A DNA stretch of 49,320 nucleotides from an uncultured Eubacterium sp. (GCA_910584595.1 CAJUBQ010000029.1:1-49320), one strand, 5' to 3'; counted from the first letter of the stretch, positions 17,105 through 27,140 are shown. Made by a program: numbers and translations. The notes: generated by a model from the sequence alone, not told the origin.

Positions 17105-18001
17105 ATGATCTATTTATTTACAGCGCTATACTGTGAAGCACAAATCATGATTGAACAATATGGTTTGAAAAAATTGGCAGATAGTACCCGTTTTCAGCAA
17201 TTTGCAAGTGAATCCGGGCAAATACTGCTTACGGTTAGCGGTGCCGGAGAGATCGCGGCAGCGGCAGCAGTCGGCAGTGTATGTACAAAATATCCGCCAA
17301 AGCAGAATGATTTTCTTGTGAATGTAGGAACCTGTGCGGGAACATCGCTAAGAGATGGGATTTTTATCATTCACAAGCTGACAGAACAAACAACCGGAAA
17401 GACGTTTTATCCGGATATGTTGTATGCACAGGAGTTTCAGGAGGCGGAGCTTTGGACGGTTATGAAGCCGTGGAAATATAAGGCACAGGCAGATCACAGC
17501 AAAGGTATGCCTTCCGATGGTAAATGGCATTATGAAACAGAAAATGCGGATGCAGGTCTGTATGATATGGAGGGCGCCTCCATATATCAGGCAGGTTCGT
17601 ATTTCTTTGGCCCGGAGCAGATGCTGTTTTTAAAGGTCGTTTCGGACAACGGAGAGGGAGACAGGCTGTCACCGGAAATTATCAGACAACAGATGGAAAC
17701 ACATAGTAAAAGGATCGTTTCGTTTTTAGAACGGCTTATGGCGATTGCAAATCAGGAAGGCCATATGGAACATCAGCAAAAACAGGAACGGCAGGAACAG
17801 TGGATATGCAGGCTTTGTGTGGATTTGCACTGTTCAAAAACAATGGAAGAATCTTTAAGACAGCATTTGCATTATGCAGCGCTGGCAGGAATCGATTATA
17901 AAAAGGCAGTGCAGGAGCTATATGAAGAAAATAAAATTCCCTGTAGAGATAAAAGAGAAGGGAAGCGATGCTTTGAAGCGTTTAAACAGCGGTTGTTTTA
18001 A
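17105..18001 (+). CDS. Nucleoside phosphorylase/nucleosidase-like protein linked to spore photoproduct lyase
   Basis: 298 residues from the ATG at 17105. An in-frame ATG at 17054 is discounted because it coincides with a -10 element. Residues 1-220 follow the MTA/SAH nucleosidase fold: MIYLFTALYCEAQIMIEQYG, LTVSGAGEIAAAAAVGS, NVGTCAG, the substrate-binding LYDMEGASIYQAG, and LKVVSDNGEGDRLSPE. The C-terminal 80 residues are helical and Cys/His-containing, a domain unlike the usual nucleosidases. It overlaps splB. A nucleosidase next to a radical-SAM enzyme could remove 5'-deoxyadenosine or methylthioadenosine by-products, which is inference. Confidence 0.75.
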   Translation: MIYLFTALYCEAQIMIEQYGLKKLADSTRFQQFASESGQILLTVSGAGEIAAAAAVGSVCTKYPPKQNDFLVNVGTCAGTSLRDGIFIIHKLTEQTTGKTFYPDMLYAQEFQEAELWTVMKPWKYKAQADHSKGMPSDGKWHYETENADAGLYDMEGASIYQAGSYFFGPEQMLFLKVVSDNGEGDRLSPEIIRQQMETHSKRIVSFLERLMAIANQEGHMEHQQKQERQEQWICRLCVDLHCSKTMEESLRQHLHYAALAGIDYKKAVQELYEENKIPCRDKREGKRCFEAFKQRLF

Positions 18002-18995
18002 TCCTTTTTTTTCACATATTTATGTGGAAAAAAGGGTACGGGATCATCCGCGAACGAGAAAGATACTTGAAAAATATCAGGAGGCCAGGGTGATTGAGAT
18101 CGATCACTATAAAGATCTGTTTTGCAGGAGCAGGCAGAATTACATGCTCCAGCATGCGTCTCAAAAACTGATACTGGCAGAAAAAGACAACCAGATGTTA
18201 TATCCGGGCGCTCCTGTCTGCCAGAGTTTTGGAAATGATAACTTTTATTATACATCATGCATGATGAATTGTATCTATGATTGTGAATATTGTTATTTAA
18301 AAGGAATGTATCCTTCTGCCAATATTGTAATTTTTGTGAATCTGGAGGATATTTTTGAAAGTGTGGAGCAGATGCTCAAGAGTCAGACGCTTTATTTGTG
18401 TATCTCCTACGATACGGATCTGCTGACACTGGAGCAGACAACAGGATATGCCCAGGCATGGAGCCGGTTTGCGGTGGCGCATGCTTCCCGTTTAAAGATT
18501 GAAATACGGACAAAATGTGCGAATAAACACTTTTTTGAAAGTCAGGAGCCATTGTCAAATGTCATCTATGCTTTCACACTGTCGCCTCAGACGGTCGTGG
18601 AACGCTTCGAGCATTATACACCATCTTTATCAGAACGTATGGAATGTGCAGCAAAAGCTGTCAGCGCCGGATTTTTGGTACGGCTTTGTTTTGATCCGAT
18701 GATTTATGTTCCGGAATGGGAGCGGCATTATGCGAAGATGCTGGATCAGGTATTTGAGATTTTTACGGCGGACAAACTGACAGACGTAAGTGTAGGATCT
18801 TTCCGTATACCGCAGGATTATTTAAAGAAAATGCGCAGGCAGCAGCCAAATAGCGAAGCAGCATGGTTTCCCTATCAGATGGATCATGGATATTATCATT
18901 ATCCGAAAGACCTGATGGAACAGATGGAACGGTTTCTTGTAGAGCGGTTAAAAAAGCATCTGCCTGAAAATAAAATATTTTTATGGAAGAATTAA
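17922..18995 (+). CDS. splB: Spore photoproduct lyase (radical SAM)
   Basis: 357 residues from the ATG at 17922, which overlaps the upstream gene by 80 bp. A TTG at 17973 with GGGAAG upstream is an alternative start. It opens with FSHIYVEKRVRDHPRT, typical of SPL. The iron-sulfur motif CIYDCEYC is CX3CX2C (Cys117, Cys121, Cys124), the spacing specific to SPL rather than CX3CX2C variants elsewhere. IEIRTKCAN and RLCFDPMIYVPEWE are further family blocks. The enzyme repairs the spore photoproduct thymine dimer at germination, implying a spore-forming host. Confidence 0.9.
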   Translation: MKKIKFPVEIKEKGSDALKRLNSGCFNPFFSHIYVEKRVRDHPRTRKILEKYQEARVIEIDHYKDLFCRSRQNYMLQHASQKLILAEKDNQMLYPGAPVCQSFGNDNFYYTSCMMNCIYDCEYCYLKGMYPSANIVIFVNLEDIFESVEQMLKSQTLYLCISYDTDLLTLEQTTGYAQAWSRFAVAHASRLKIEIRTKCANKHFFESQEPLSNVIYAFTLSPQTVVERFEHYTPSLSERMECAAKAVSAGFLVRLCFDPMIYVPEWERHYAKMLDQVFEIFTADKLTDVSVGSFRIPQDYLKKMRRQQPNSEAAWFPYQMDHGYYHYPKDLMEQMERFLVERLKKHLPENKIFLWKN

Positions 18996-19045
18996 TATAG
19001 ATGTCTGAAAAACAGGTGTCTGAAAATAAAGAAAGCAGGTAAATC

Positions 19046-19768
19046 ATGTGCAGTACAGATCAGATTCGTCACGCAGCAATTGTTACAGGAGCATCTTCCG
19101 GCATAGGCTTGGCGGTCAGCAGCAAGCTCGCAGAAATGGGTTATGAAGTATTTGGTATCGGACGGAGTTTTTCAGAGGATACTTTATGGCAAAAGGACGG
19201 ACTTCATGCAATTGTCTGTGATCTGCTTGATACAGACAGGCTGTGCCGCTGTATCAGGGAGATAAAATCACAACAGCAGGTGCATGTACTGGTGAATAAT
19301 GCAGGCGTCGGATATTATGGACTCCATGAACAGTTAAATCCGAAAAAGATTCAGCAGCTTGTGCGTACGAATCTGGAAGCGCCGATGATATTAGCACAGC
19401 AGCTTTTGCGTGAGCTGAAGAAAAATGCAGGTTATATTATCAATATTACGTCTGTTACGGCAAGTAAGTCCAATCCGCATGGATGTGCTTATGGCGCCAC
19501 GAAAGCCGGACTTGCCAGCTTTTCCGCGAGCCTGTTTGATGAGGCGCGTAAATATGGAGTAAAAGTAGTATCGATTGCGCCTGATATGACAAAGACAAAT
19601 TTATATCGTTATGCTGATTTTAAGGAAGGAGATGAAAAGGACTGCTATTTGCTGCCGCAAGAGGTAGCGCAGGCGGTTGCATTTGTATTGGATCACAGAG
19701 AGGGCATGGTTGTTACGGATGTTACGTTAAAACCGCAGCGCCATCAGATCAAGAGGGTAACAAACTAA
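19046..19768 (+). CDS. Short-chain dehydrogenase/reductase
   Basis: 240 residues, ribosome site AGCAGGT. The cofactor loop is TGASSGIGLAV, followed by NNAGVGYYGL, the Ser of ITSVTAS and YGATKAG with catalytic Tyr and Lys. The ending lacks the glycine-rich FabG tail and carries a basic LKPQRHQIKR. Genes of this type often follow splB in Lachnospiraceae. The substrate is unknown. It starts 50 bp after splB and is probably cotranscribed. Confidence 0.88.
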   Translation: MCSTDQIRHAAIVTGASSGIGLAVSSKLAEMGYEVFGIGRSFSEDTLWQKDGLHAIVCDLLDTDRLCRCIREIKSQQQVHVLVNNAGVGYYGLHEQLNPKKIQQLVRTNLEAPMILAQQLLRELKKNAGYIINITSVTASKSNPHGCAYGATKAGLASFSASLFDEARKYGVKVVSIAPDMTKTNLYRYADFKEGDEKDCYLLPQEVAQAVAFVLDHREGMVVTDVTLKPQRHQIKRVTN

Positions 19769-19796
19769 CCCATAGTCAGGGGAGGGGGTTGACGGC

Positions 19797-20504
19797 ATGT
19801 ATCATATCGCTGTCGTAGAAGATGAAAATGAATGTTCGAAACAGATTCAGACATTTTTAACACAATATCAGGAAGAAAATAATGTTCGCTTCAAAGTTTC
19901 TGTATTTGAAAGCGGGACGCAGCTGTTGGACGGTTATGAACCGGTGTATGATATGATTTTGATGGATATCGATATGCCTGGGATCAATGGTATGGATGCG
20001 GCTGAAAAAATCCGACAGTCAGATCAGGATGTGGTGATTGTATTTATTACGAATATTGCCAGCTTTGCCATTCGCGGGTATGAGGTAGGAGCTTTGGATT
20101 ACGTTGTAAAACCGCTTACGTATTATAATTTTTCTATGCGGCTGACACGCGCATTAAAACGAAGCAAAGCAAGGGTTCCTCATGAGTTGATGCTAACGCT
20201 TCCGGATGGGGTAAAGAAGCTGGAAGTTGGGCAGATTTATTATGTAGAAGTGCAGAACCGGATGCTGCATTATTATACTACAGAAGGGATTTTTCATGTA
20301 CGCGGAACGATGCAGAGTGCGCAGCAAATGCTGAAAGCATATTCTTTTGCAAAATGTAATTACTGGTATATGGTCAATTTGCGTCATGTAACAGAAGTAA
20401 AAAAGAACACAGTAGTGGTCGGAACGTATGAACTGGAGATCAGCAGACGGAACCGGACGCCGTTTTTAAAAGCGCTTACGGAATATGTAGGAGGGTATCG
20501 CTGA
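19797..20504 (+). CDS. LytTR-family response regulator (AgrA/VirR type)
   Basis: 235 residues, ribosome site GGGGAGGG. The receiver domain (1-120) has VEDE at 7-10, phospho-acceptor Asp57 in MILMDIDMPGINGMDA, and the Lys of YVVKPL. The LytTR DNA-binding domain covers about 130-235 (YVEVQNRMLHYYTTEGIFHV, YMVNLRHVTEV). It overlaps the kinase gene in a TGATGA arrangement. Regulators of this type usually control secreted or membrane functions through paired direct repeats. No adjacent peptide signal gene was seen. Confidence 0.93.
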   Translation: MYHIAVVEDENECSKQIQTFLTQYQEENNVRFKVSVFESGTQLLDGYEPVYDMILMDIDMPGINGMDAAEKIRQSDQDVVIVFITNIASFAIRGYEVGALDYVVKPLTYYNFSMRLTRALKRSKARVPHELMLTLPDGVKKLEVGQIYYVEVQNRMLHYYTTEGIFHVRGTMQSAQQMLKAYSFAKCNYWYMVNLRHVTEVKKNTVVVGTYELEISRRNRTPFLKALTEYVGGYR

Positions 20505-21823
20505 TGAAAGGCCAGGTAAGCAGATGGATTATGCAGGGAGCCTTTTTAGTGAGCGGATATATTTATGTGCATACGATAGAGACAAAGCCGGAAAACCGAA
20601 AAAAGACAATCTGTATTACCATAATTATGATTTTGTTTTTTGCTGTCTTAAACTATTTTTACAAATACGAAGATTTTTGGACAGAAATGGCGACAAGAAT
20701 GGGTGGCTTTTTGCTGCTTGGATATATGATTTATACAGGAAGAAAGTTATCTCTCTTTGCAGCCTATTATTATGCAATCTGGGCGTTTTGTTCCTGGCAG
20801 CTGATGTATGAATGGTATTTGGTTTGTCAGAATATGGGAGCAGAGTATTGGAAGGACAGACAATTGCAGGATTGGACGACAGAGCTTTTGATTTTTGGAA
20901 TCGGGTATCTGATCGTAGGGCTGACTATTGGAAGAATCATTCCGGATAAAGGGAAGAAAAATATTGGCCCAAGACAGCTGGCGCTCGCACTGATTACTTT
21001 TGCAAATTTTCAGATTGTTCCGTTCGTGCCGGGAGATTTGGAATATAGTTTTCATGATCTGAGATTGCTGATTGTTTATGTCGTACAGTTTTTGCTGTGC
21101 ATCGTTCTTTATTTGCAAAATGAACTTTTTAAAAAGAGTGAGCTTCGCAAAGAATTAGAGATTATGGGATTGCTCTGGCAGAAAGAAAAAGAACAATTTC
21201 AGCTATCCAGAGAAAATATATCGCATATCAATCAGAAGGTGCATGATCTAAAGCATCATATTCATGCGATGCGTCATGCAGATCAGGCGGAAGTAGACCG
21301 GTATCTTGCCGAAATCGAAGGTTCTGTACGCACTTATGAGTCCATTGTGCATACGGGAAGCCCGGTGCTGGATACCATTCTGACAGAAAAGAGCCTGTAC
21401 TGTAAAGATCATGGGATTACGATTACTTGTATGGCGGACGGCAGCCAGATGGATTTTATGAATATGGTAGATCTGTATGCAGTTCTGGGAAATGCGGTAG
21501 ATAACGCGATTGAAGAAGTAGGAAAGTTTGAGGAAAAAGAGAAAAGACAGATTGATGTGCTTATTTACCGCAAACAGCAGTTTTTGGCAATCCATGTAAC
21601 AAATCCAATGGAGGGACAGCTGGTGTATGAAGAAGGGCTGCCGGTAACGACAAAAGGCAGCCGGATCGTACATGGTTTTGGGCTGCGCAGCGTCCGTCAT
21701 ATTTTGAAAAAATATGACGGATTCCTGACGATCCAGGAAGAAGATGGATGCTTTTCTTTGCTGATGCTCATACCGGTGCCTCAGCAATTAATTACCACAT
21801 CGGGCAGTTCTACGACCACTTAG
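20504..21823 (+). CDS. GHKL-type sensor histidine kinase (AgrC-like)
   Basis: 439 residues. The first 205 residues hold about six membrane segments. The dimerisation helix carries HDLKHH with His247. The ATPase domain shows LGNAVDNAIEEV (N-box, Asn334) and GFGLRSVRHILKKYDG (G-box). It is the cognate partner of the preceding LytTR regulator, with start and stop overlapping by one base, and is followed by a terminator. The Thr/Ser-rich end (TTSGSSTTT) is unusual. Confidence 0.93.
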   Translation: MKGQVSRWIMQGAFLVSGYIYVHTIETKPENRKKTICITIIMILFFAVLNYFYKYEDFWTEMATRMGGFLLLGYMIYTGRKLSLFAAYYYAIWAFCSWQLMYEWYLVCQNMGAEYWKDRQLQDWTTELLIFGIGYLIVGLTIGRIIPDKGKKNIGPRQLALALITFANFQIVPFVPGDLEYSFHDLRLLIVYVVQFLLCIVLYLQNELFKKSELRKELEIMGLLWQKEKEQFQLSRENISHINQKVHDLKHHIHAMRHADQAEVDRYLAEIEGSVRTYESIVHTGSPVLDTILTEKSLYCKDHGITITCMADGSQMDFMNMVDLYAVLGNAVDNAIEEVGKFEEKEKRQIDVLIYRKQQFLAIHVTNPMEGQLVYEEGLPVTTKGSRIVHGFGLRSVRHILKKYDGFLTIQEEDGCFSLLMLIPVPQQLITTSGSSTTT

Positions 21824-21841
21824 GTAATAAGTGTTGCAAAA

Positions 21842-21895
21842 GAAAAAAGGATTTTGTAGATTATGTATAAATAATCAGCAAGATCCTTTTTTTGT
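21842..21895 (+). terminator. Rho-independent terminator after the two-component operon
   Basis: AAAAAAGGATTTTG pairs with CAAGATCCTTTTTTT, one mismatch, with a T-run built into the 3' arm. Confidence 0.75.
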
Positions 21896-22080
21896 TTGTA
21901 ATATTCGTTGTGCCAGGGCAAAACCATATAAAAAGCGTCTGGTATGATTTAACAAAATAATGATGTGATCCTAACAGAGAATCCCATATGTCATGTGCTG
22001 TTTCAATAATAATGTATTCTCAAATGTATAAAAAACAAAGGATATGCTGAAAATAACTGAGAAAGGAGATATACAGTGCA

Positions 22081-24015
22081 ATGAGAAGAATCATAAAACT
22101 GATGGAGGACTGGCAGTTTACATATCAGGGCCGCAAAAAGCGTCTGATAGATTTACCGCATACATGGAATGCTGTTGACGGACAGGACGGAAATGACGAT
22201 TATTTTCGTGGAACCTGTTATTATGAAAAAACAGTTCCGAAACCGGAATTTGCAGATGAAGAACGGGTATATCTGCAGTTTCATGGGGTAAATGCCAGTG
22301 CAAAGGTTATTTTAAATGGGATTACAGTGCTTACCCATGATAACGGTTATGCAACGTTTCGGACAGATGTGACGGATGTGCTGAAAGAGCAAAATACGCT
22401 GCTTGTGGAAGCGGATAACAGTAAGAACGAGAAAGTATATCCACAGGTCGCTGATTTTACATTTTATGGAGGCATTTACCGGGATGTAGAATTTTTGATC
22501 GTACATCAGGCACATTTTGATCTGGATTATTATGGCGGTCCCGGGATACAGGTGTCCACGGATATAAAAGGCAAGACAGGATTTGTAAACGTACGCTCTT
22601 ATACAAACAAACGTGCGGAAGAACTGGAAAAAGAAGGTCTTTCGGTATATCTTACGCTGTTTGATGCACAAGGGAATATTGCCGGTACGGCTGAGGGAAC
22701 AGATGCGGTCATAAAAGTGCCGGATGCACATCTTTGGAACGGTGTGAAAGACCCATATCTTTACAAGCTGACAGCGCAGATCAGACAGAAAGACCTGATA
22801 CTGGATGAGATCGAAACATTTTGCGGGATACGGACGTTTTCGTTTGATCCGGACAAAGGATTTTTTTTAAACGGTGTGTCTTATCCGCTGCGGGGCGTGT
22901 CCAGGCATCAGGATTGGAAAGGAATCGGGAATGCGATTTCTTACAGCCATATGGAGAAAGATATGGATCTGATCCGTGAAGTGGGGGCCAATACTATCCG
23001 GCTGGCGCATTACCAGCATCATCAGTATTTTTATGATTTGTGTGATCGTTATGGGATGGTCGTCTGGGCGGAAATTCCATATATTTCCGCGCATATGCCG
23101 CAGGGCAGGAAGAATACGTTTTTCCAGATGCGGGAGCTGATTGTGCAAAATTATAATCATCCATGTATCGTTACGTGGGGGATTTCCAATGAGATTACGA
23201 TTTCCGGAAAGCACAGAGATGATATGCTGGACAACCATCGTGCTTTGCAGAAATTTGTGAAAGAGCTGGATCCGGGAAGGCCGACGACGCTTGCCTGCTA
23301 TGCGATGTGCCATCCGTTTCATCCGGTATCTAAGATTACCGATCTGGTGGCATGGAATTTGTATTTGGGATGGTATGTACCGGGACTTTTCTTAAATGAT
23401 CTGTTTATGAAATTTTACCATTGGAAATATCCGAAACGTTGTTTGGGTTATTCTGAGTATGGTGCGGAAGGAATGCCGAATCTGCACAGTGCAAATCCAA
23501 AGCGCGGTGACCATTCGGAAGAATATCAGGCGAAATATCATGAGTATATGCTGGAGTGCTTTGAGCGTCATCCGTTTTTATGGTCTACGTATGTATGGAA
23601 TATGTTTGATTTTGCGGCAGATGCCAGAGACCAGGGTGGGGAACCTGGGATGAACCATAAGGGGCTGGTAACGTTTGACCGTAAAATAAAAAAGGACAGT
23701 TTTTACATTTATAAGGCATGGTGGAGCAGCGAACCATTTGTGCATCTTTGCGGCAGACGTTATAAATACCGTGTGGAGAATGTAACTGACGTGACGGTGT
23801 ATTCCAATCAGGAGCAGGTATCTTTATATAATAATGGGCAGCTCGTAGAAACACAGAAGGGGAAACATGCATTTCACTTTAAGCTACGGATGGAAAAAGA
23901 AAATCATCTGGAAGCAAAATCCGGCGCTCTGACCGATACGGCAGTTATTTTTAAGACGGCACAGCCGCGTACGGAATACAAAGTGAAAAAAGGAAAGAGC
24001 CAGAATTGGGTATAG
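22081..24015 (+). CDS. Glycoside hydrolase family 2 enzyme (beta-galactosidase-like)
   Basis: 644 residues, ribosome site GAAAGGAG. A jelly-roll sugar-binding domain opens the protein (DLPHTWNAVDGQDG, YYEKTV), then an immunoglobulin-like domain and the TIM barrel. The acid/base is Glu371 in WGISNEIT and the nucleophile is Glu459 in YSEYGAEG. It is compact for the family, which runs to 1000 residues, and has no signal peptide, so it is cytoplasmic. With the GH3 and GPH genes downstream it fits uptake and breakdown of a beta-linked oligosaccharide. Galactosidase versus glucuronidase specificity is not settled by motifs. Confidence 0.88.
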   Translation: MRRIIKLMEDWQFTYQGRKKRLIDLPHTWNAVDGQDGNDDYFRGTCYYEKTVPKPEFADEERVYLQFHGVNASAKVILNGITVLTHDNGYATFRTDVTDVLKEQNTLLVEADNSKNEKVYPQVADFTFYGGIYRDVEFLIVHQAHFDLDYYGGPGIQVSTDIKGKTGFVNVRSYTNKRAEELEKEGLSVYLTLFDAQGNIAGTAEGTDAVIKVPDAHLWNGVKDPYLYKLTAQIRQKDLILDEIETFCGIRTFSFDPDKGFFLNGVSYPLRGVSRHQDWKGIGNAISYSHMEKDMDLIREVGANTIRLAHYQHHQYFYDLCDRYGMVVWAEIPYISAHMPQGRKNTFFQMRELIVQNYNHPCIVTWGISNEITISGKHRDDMLDNHRALQKFVKELDPGRPTTLACYAMCHPFHPVSKITDLVAWNLYLGWYVPGLFLNDLFMKFYHWKYPKRCLGYSEYGAEGMPNLHSANPKRGDHSEEYQAKYHEYMLECFERHPFLWSTYVWNMFDFAADARDQGGEPGMNHKGLVTFDRKIKKDSFYIYKAWWSSEPFVHLCGRRYKYRVENVTDVTVYSNQEQVSLYNNGQLVETQKGKHAFHFKLRMEKENHLEAKSGALTDTAVIFKTAQPRTEYKVKKGKSQNWV

Positions 24016-24030
24016 TAAGGAGAAGCTGTT

Positions 24031-27021
24031 ATGGGAAAAAATCGTGATATAAAATCCAGAAAAAAAGAATATAAACGTGCGCGCAGAAGGGCGACGAGAC
24101 CGTGGAAAGTACTGACCTGGATCAGTGCGCCGATTACGGTAATACTGATCGTATTAGCAGTATTTTGCAGCATTTTTGACAATTCTTTATCTATTTTTGT
24201 AGGTGGTACATTTAACAATATAAAGAACAAAGATGAGAATGCAGTTTATTATAAAATGGATTTTGATTCGCAGGAAGAGATGGTTCATTATGGCGAACAG
24301 CTGTGTAAACAGGTAGAAGCAGAAGGCGCCGCTTTGTTAATGAATGAAAATGGTGCGCTTCCGCTTGCAGAGGGCGCAAAAGTAAGCTGTTTTTCAAACT
24401 CTTCGGTGAACCTTGTCTATGGCGGGACAGGTTCCGGCAACATCGATGCATCTACAGCGAATACACTGAAAGGTTCGCTGGAAATAGCAGGTTTTGAAGT
24501 GAACCAGACGCTATGGGATTTTTATCTTGGACTGGATGAAAAATATACACGAAAGAAAGGAGGCACGATTGCAACAGCCTCAGCAACCGTATCGGAATGT
24601 CCATGGGAGCTGTATACGGATACAGTAAAGGATTCTGTTATTTCTTATGGAGATGCGGCGGTTGTAGTATTTTCCCGGGTTGGCGGGGAAGGCGCGGACC
24701 TGGATCATCGAAATGTGAATTATCTTGCCTTGGATGAAAATGAAAGAGAAATGATGGAAAATATCGCCGCGATGAAAGCGGGCGGATCTGTCAAAAAGAT
24801 TATTGTGCTCATTAATTCTGCCAATGCGCTGCAGGTGGACTTTTTGAAAGATAATGCATATGGCGTGGATGCATGTCTGTGGATCGGCGATGTAGGCATT
24901 TCCGGTATTGACGCAGTCGGCGAGATACTGGCAGGCAAAGTAAATCCGTCCGGGAGTCTGGTAGATACGTATTGCTATAACAACTATTCGTCTCCGGCAA
25001 TGGTTAATTTTGTGCCGGTTACGTATGAAGGGTATGAAGAGGGCGTGATTCCGAAAAATGCAAGTACGTATATGGTTTATCAGGAAGGCATTTATGTAGG
25101 GTATAAATATTATGAAACACGGTATGAAGATTTCGTAATGGAAAAAGGAAATGCAGGTGATTATGATTACAGCAGTGACGTTGCGTTTCCGTTTGGTTAC
25201 GGGTTAAGTTATACGGATTTTAAATATAGCGATCTGACGGCAGACTACAATACAGATACCGATCAGTTCGAACTGTCCGTTACGGTGACAAATACCGGAA
25301 ATACGTATGCAGGAAAAGAAACCGTACAAGTGTATGTACAGTCGCCTTATACGAGTTACGATGTGAAAAACGGGGTGGAAAAAGCATCTGTGGCGCTTTG
25401 TGGATTTGGAAAAACGGCTGTGTTGGAGCCGGGCGGCAGCGAAACGCTGAAAATCTATGTAGACAGGCGAGACATTGCTTCTTATGATGCTTATGGCTGC
25501 GGCACGTATATGCTGGATGAAGGAAATTATTATTTTACAGCAGCAACCGACGCGCATAATGCGGTCAATAATATTTTGGCAGCCAAAGGCTACCAGGCGT
25601 CAGACGGGCGTATGGATGCGGATGGAGACAAGTCACTTACGTATAAGTGGAAAAATGCAAAACAGGATACGACGACTTATGCGGCTTCTTTAAACGGAAC
25701 GGCGATTACAAACCAGCTGTCAGACTCCGACATTAACTTAAGCGAAGATCTGGGCGGACAAAAGATTAACTGGCTTTCCCGTAATGACTGGACAGGGACG
25801 TTTCCGACAGAAGCGGTCAGGCTGATGCTGACAGAAAATCTCATTGCAAAGCTTCAGGATGTGCAGTATGATGCGGGTGATTATGAATCTGTAGAAATGC
25901 CGGTACTTGGTGCGGATCATGGACTGAAACTTGTGGATATGATCGGAGCGCCTTATGAGGATCCGAAATGGGAGCAGCTATTAGACCAGCTGTCTTTTGA
26001 TGATATGGTATCTTTGATCGGAGATTCATTCCATTGGACAATGCCGGTAGAGTCAGTGCAGGCTCCGGGCACTCGTGATGAGAACGGACCGCAGGGACTT
26101 ACCGCATCTCTATTTAAAGCAGGCGAAGAAGAAGGAAAGACGGCTCTTGTGGCAACGGCATTTACATCTGAAGATGTGATGGCAGCTACCTTTAACACAG
26201 AAATGATGTATGAGATCGGAAGGGTGATTGCAAATAATTGTATTTCTGCAGAAATCGCATGTTTATATGGTCCGGGAAGCAATACGCACAGAACGCCGTA
26301 TGGCGGACGTAATTTTGAGTATTATTCAGAAGATGGTTTTCTTGCAGGAGAAATGTCCAAACACGAAGTACAGGCAATGACAGACCGGGGAATTTTCGTT
26401 GTTTTGAAACACTTTGCGTTAAATGATTGTGAGCAGGATCGTATTGGCCTTGGGGTATGGCTGAACGAACAGGCTGCCAGAGAGATTTATTTAAAAGCGT
26501 TCCAGGGCGCGGTAGAAGAAGCAGATGCAGGACTGATGGTTGCATATACACGCTGGGGAGCCATCTGGTCTGGAGGAAACCGCGGTTTGATGACAAATAT
26601 TGTAAGACAGGAGTGGGGGAAAAAGGGTCTGAATATTACAGATAATGTATTAACGACCTACGTGAATGGAGTGGATGGCCTGATGGCAGGCGGTGTGTCT
26701 ACGTTTGATGCAATGCTTCCTTATGTAACCAGACAGCTTCCGAAATATAAAAAAGATCCGGTGATTGTAACAGCGATGAAAGAAGCATGCCACCAAAACC
26801 TGTATTCGATTGCAAATTCAGCCGGAATGAATGGGATTGGACCGGATACGGTCATTAAAAAGAGAAATATTGCAATTGTGACGGGATTGTGGACCGCATG
26901 TATCATTGTTGGATTGCTGTTTGTTATATCGGCGGTATTGTGGTTTGTAAAGAAGCAGAAATTTAAAAAGACGGATATTTACAGGGATTATATGGCATAT
27001 AAATCTGTAGACAATATGTAG
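24031..27021 (+). CDS. Membrane-anchored, circularly permuted glycoside hydrolase family 3 protein
   Basis: 996 residues, 15 bp after the GH2 gene. A very basic N-terminus is followed by a membrane helix (about 33-55), and a second helix lies near the C-terminus (about 950-972) followed by basic residues. The bulk between is therefore outside the cell. The GH3 C-domain comes first (SRVGGEGADLDHRNVNYLAL), then a fibronectin-type III-like domain (LSVTVTNTGNTYAGKETVQV), then the TIM barrel (DENGPQGL, NFEYYSEDGFLAG, KHFALNDCEQDR) with candidate nucleophile Asp871 in ITDNV. This reversed order is known for some Ruminococcus and Butyrivibrio beta-glucosidases. The probable substrate is a beta-glucoside or beta-xyloside. 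Confidence 0.85.
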   Translation: MGKNRDIKSRKKEYKRARRRATRPWKVLTWISAPITVILIVLAVFCSIFDNSLSIFVGGTFNNIKNKDENAVYYKMDFDSQEEMVHYGEQLCKQVEAEGAALLMNENGALPLAEGAKVSCFSNSSVNLVYGGTGSGNIDASTANTLKGSLEIAGFEVNQTLWDFYLGLDEKYTRKKGGTIATASATVSECPWELYTDTVKDSVISYGDAAVVVFSRVGGEGADLDHRNVNYLALDENEREMMENIAAMKAGGSVKKIIVLINSANALQVDFLKDNAYGVDACLWIGDVGISGIDAVGEILAGKVNPSGSLVDTYCYNNYSSPAMVNFVPVTYEGYEEGVIPKNASTYMVYQEGIYVGYKYYETRYEDFVMEKGNAGDYDYSSDVAFPFGYGLSYTDFKYSDLTADYNTDTDQFELSVTVTNTGNTYAGKETVQVYVQSPYTSYDVKNGVEKASVALCGFGKTAVLEPGGSETLKIYVDRRDIASYDAYGCGTYMLDEGNYYFTAATDAHNAVNNILAAKGYQASDGRMDADGDKSLTYKWKNAKQDTTTYAASLNGTAITNQLSDSDINLSEDLGGQKINWLSRNDWTGTFPTEAVRLMLTENLIAKLQDVQYDAGDYESVEMPVLGADHGLKLVDMIGAPYEDPKWEQLLDQLSFDDMVSLIGDSFHWTMPVESVQAPGTRDENGPQGLTASLFKAGEEEGKTALVATAFTSEDVMAATFNTEMMYEIGRVIANNCISAEIACLYGPGSNTHRTPYGGRNFEYYSEDGFLAGEMSKHEVQAMTDRGIFVVLKHFALNDCEQDRIGLGVWLNEQAAREIYLKAFQGAVEEADAGLMVAYTRWGAIWSGGNRGLMTNIVRQEWGKKGLNITDNVLTTYVNGVDGLMAGGVSTFDAMLPYVTRQLPKYKKDPVIVTAMKEACHQNLYSIANSAGMNGIGPDTVIKKRNIAIVTGLWTACIIVGLLFVISAVLWFVKKQKFKKTDIYRDYMAYKSVDNM

Positions 27022-27080
27022 TTTAAAAGGTGAAGGTATCGTTATCTATCAGGTATTTCAGGGGGATAAGAACGGAAGCT

Positions 27081-27116
27081 GCAGCCCGGGCAGGTGGGGG
27101 CCTGACCGGATGCTGC
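27081..27116 (+). other. Stable GC-rich intergenic hairpin between GH3 and transporter genes
   Basis: GCAGC, CCGG and CAGG pair with CCTG, CCGG and GCTGC around a short G-rich loop. No T-run follows. The gap between the two genes is otherwise 119 bp. It could stabilise or process the mRNA. Confidence 0.5.
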
Positions 27117-27140
27117 GGCAAAAAGAAAGGATAGACACAT

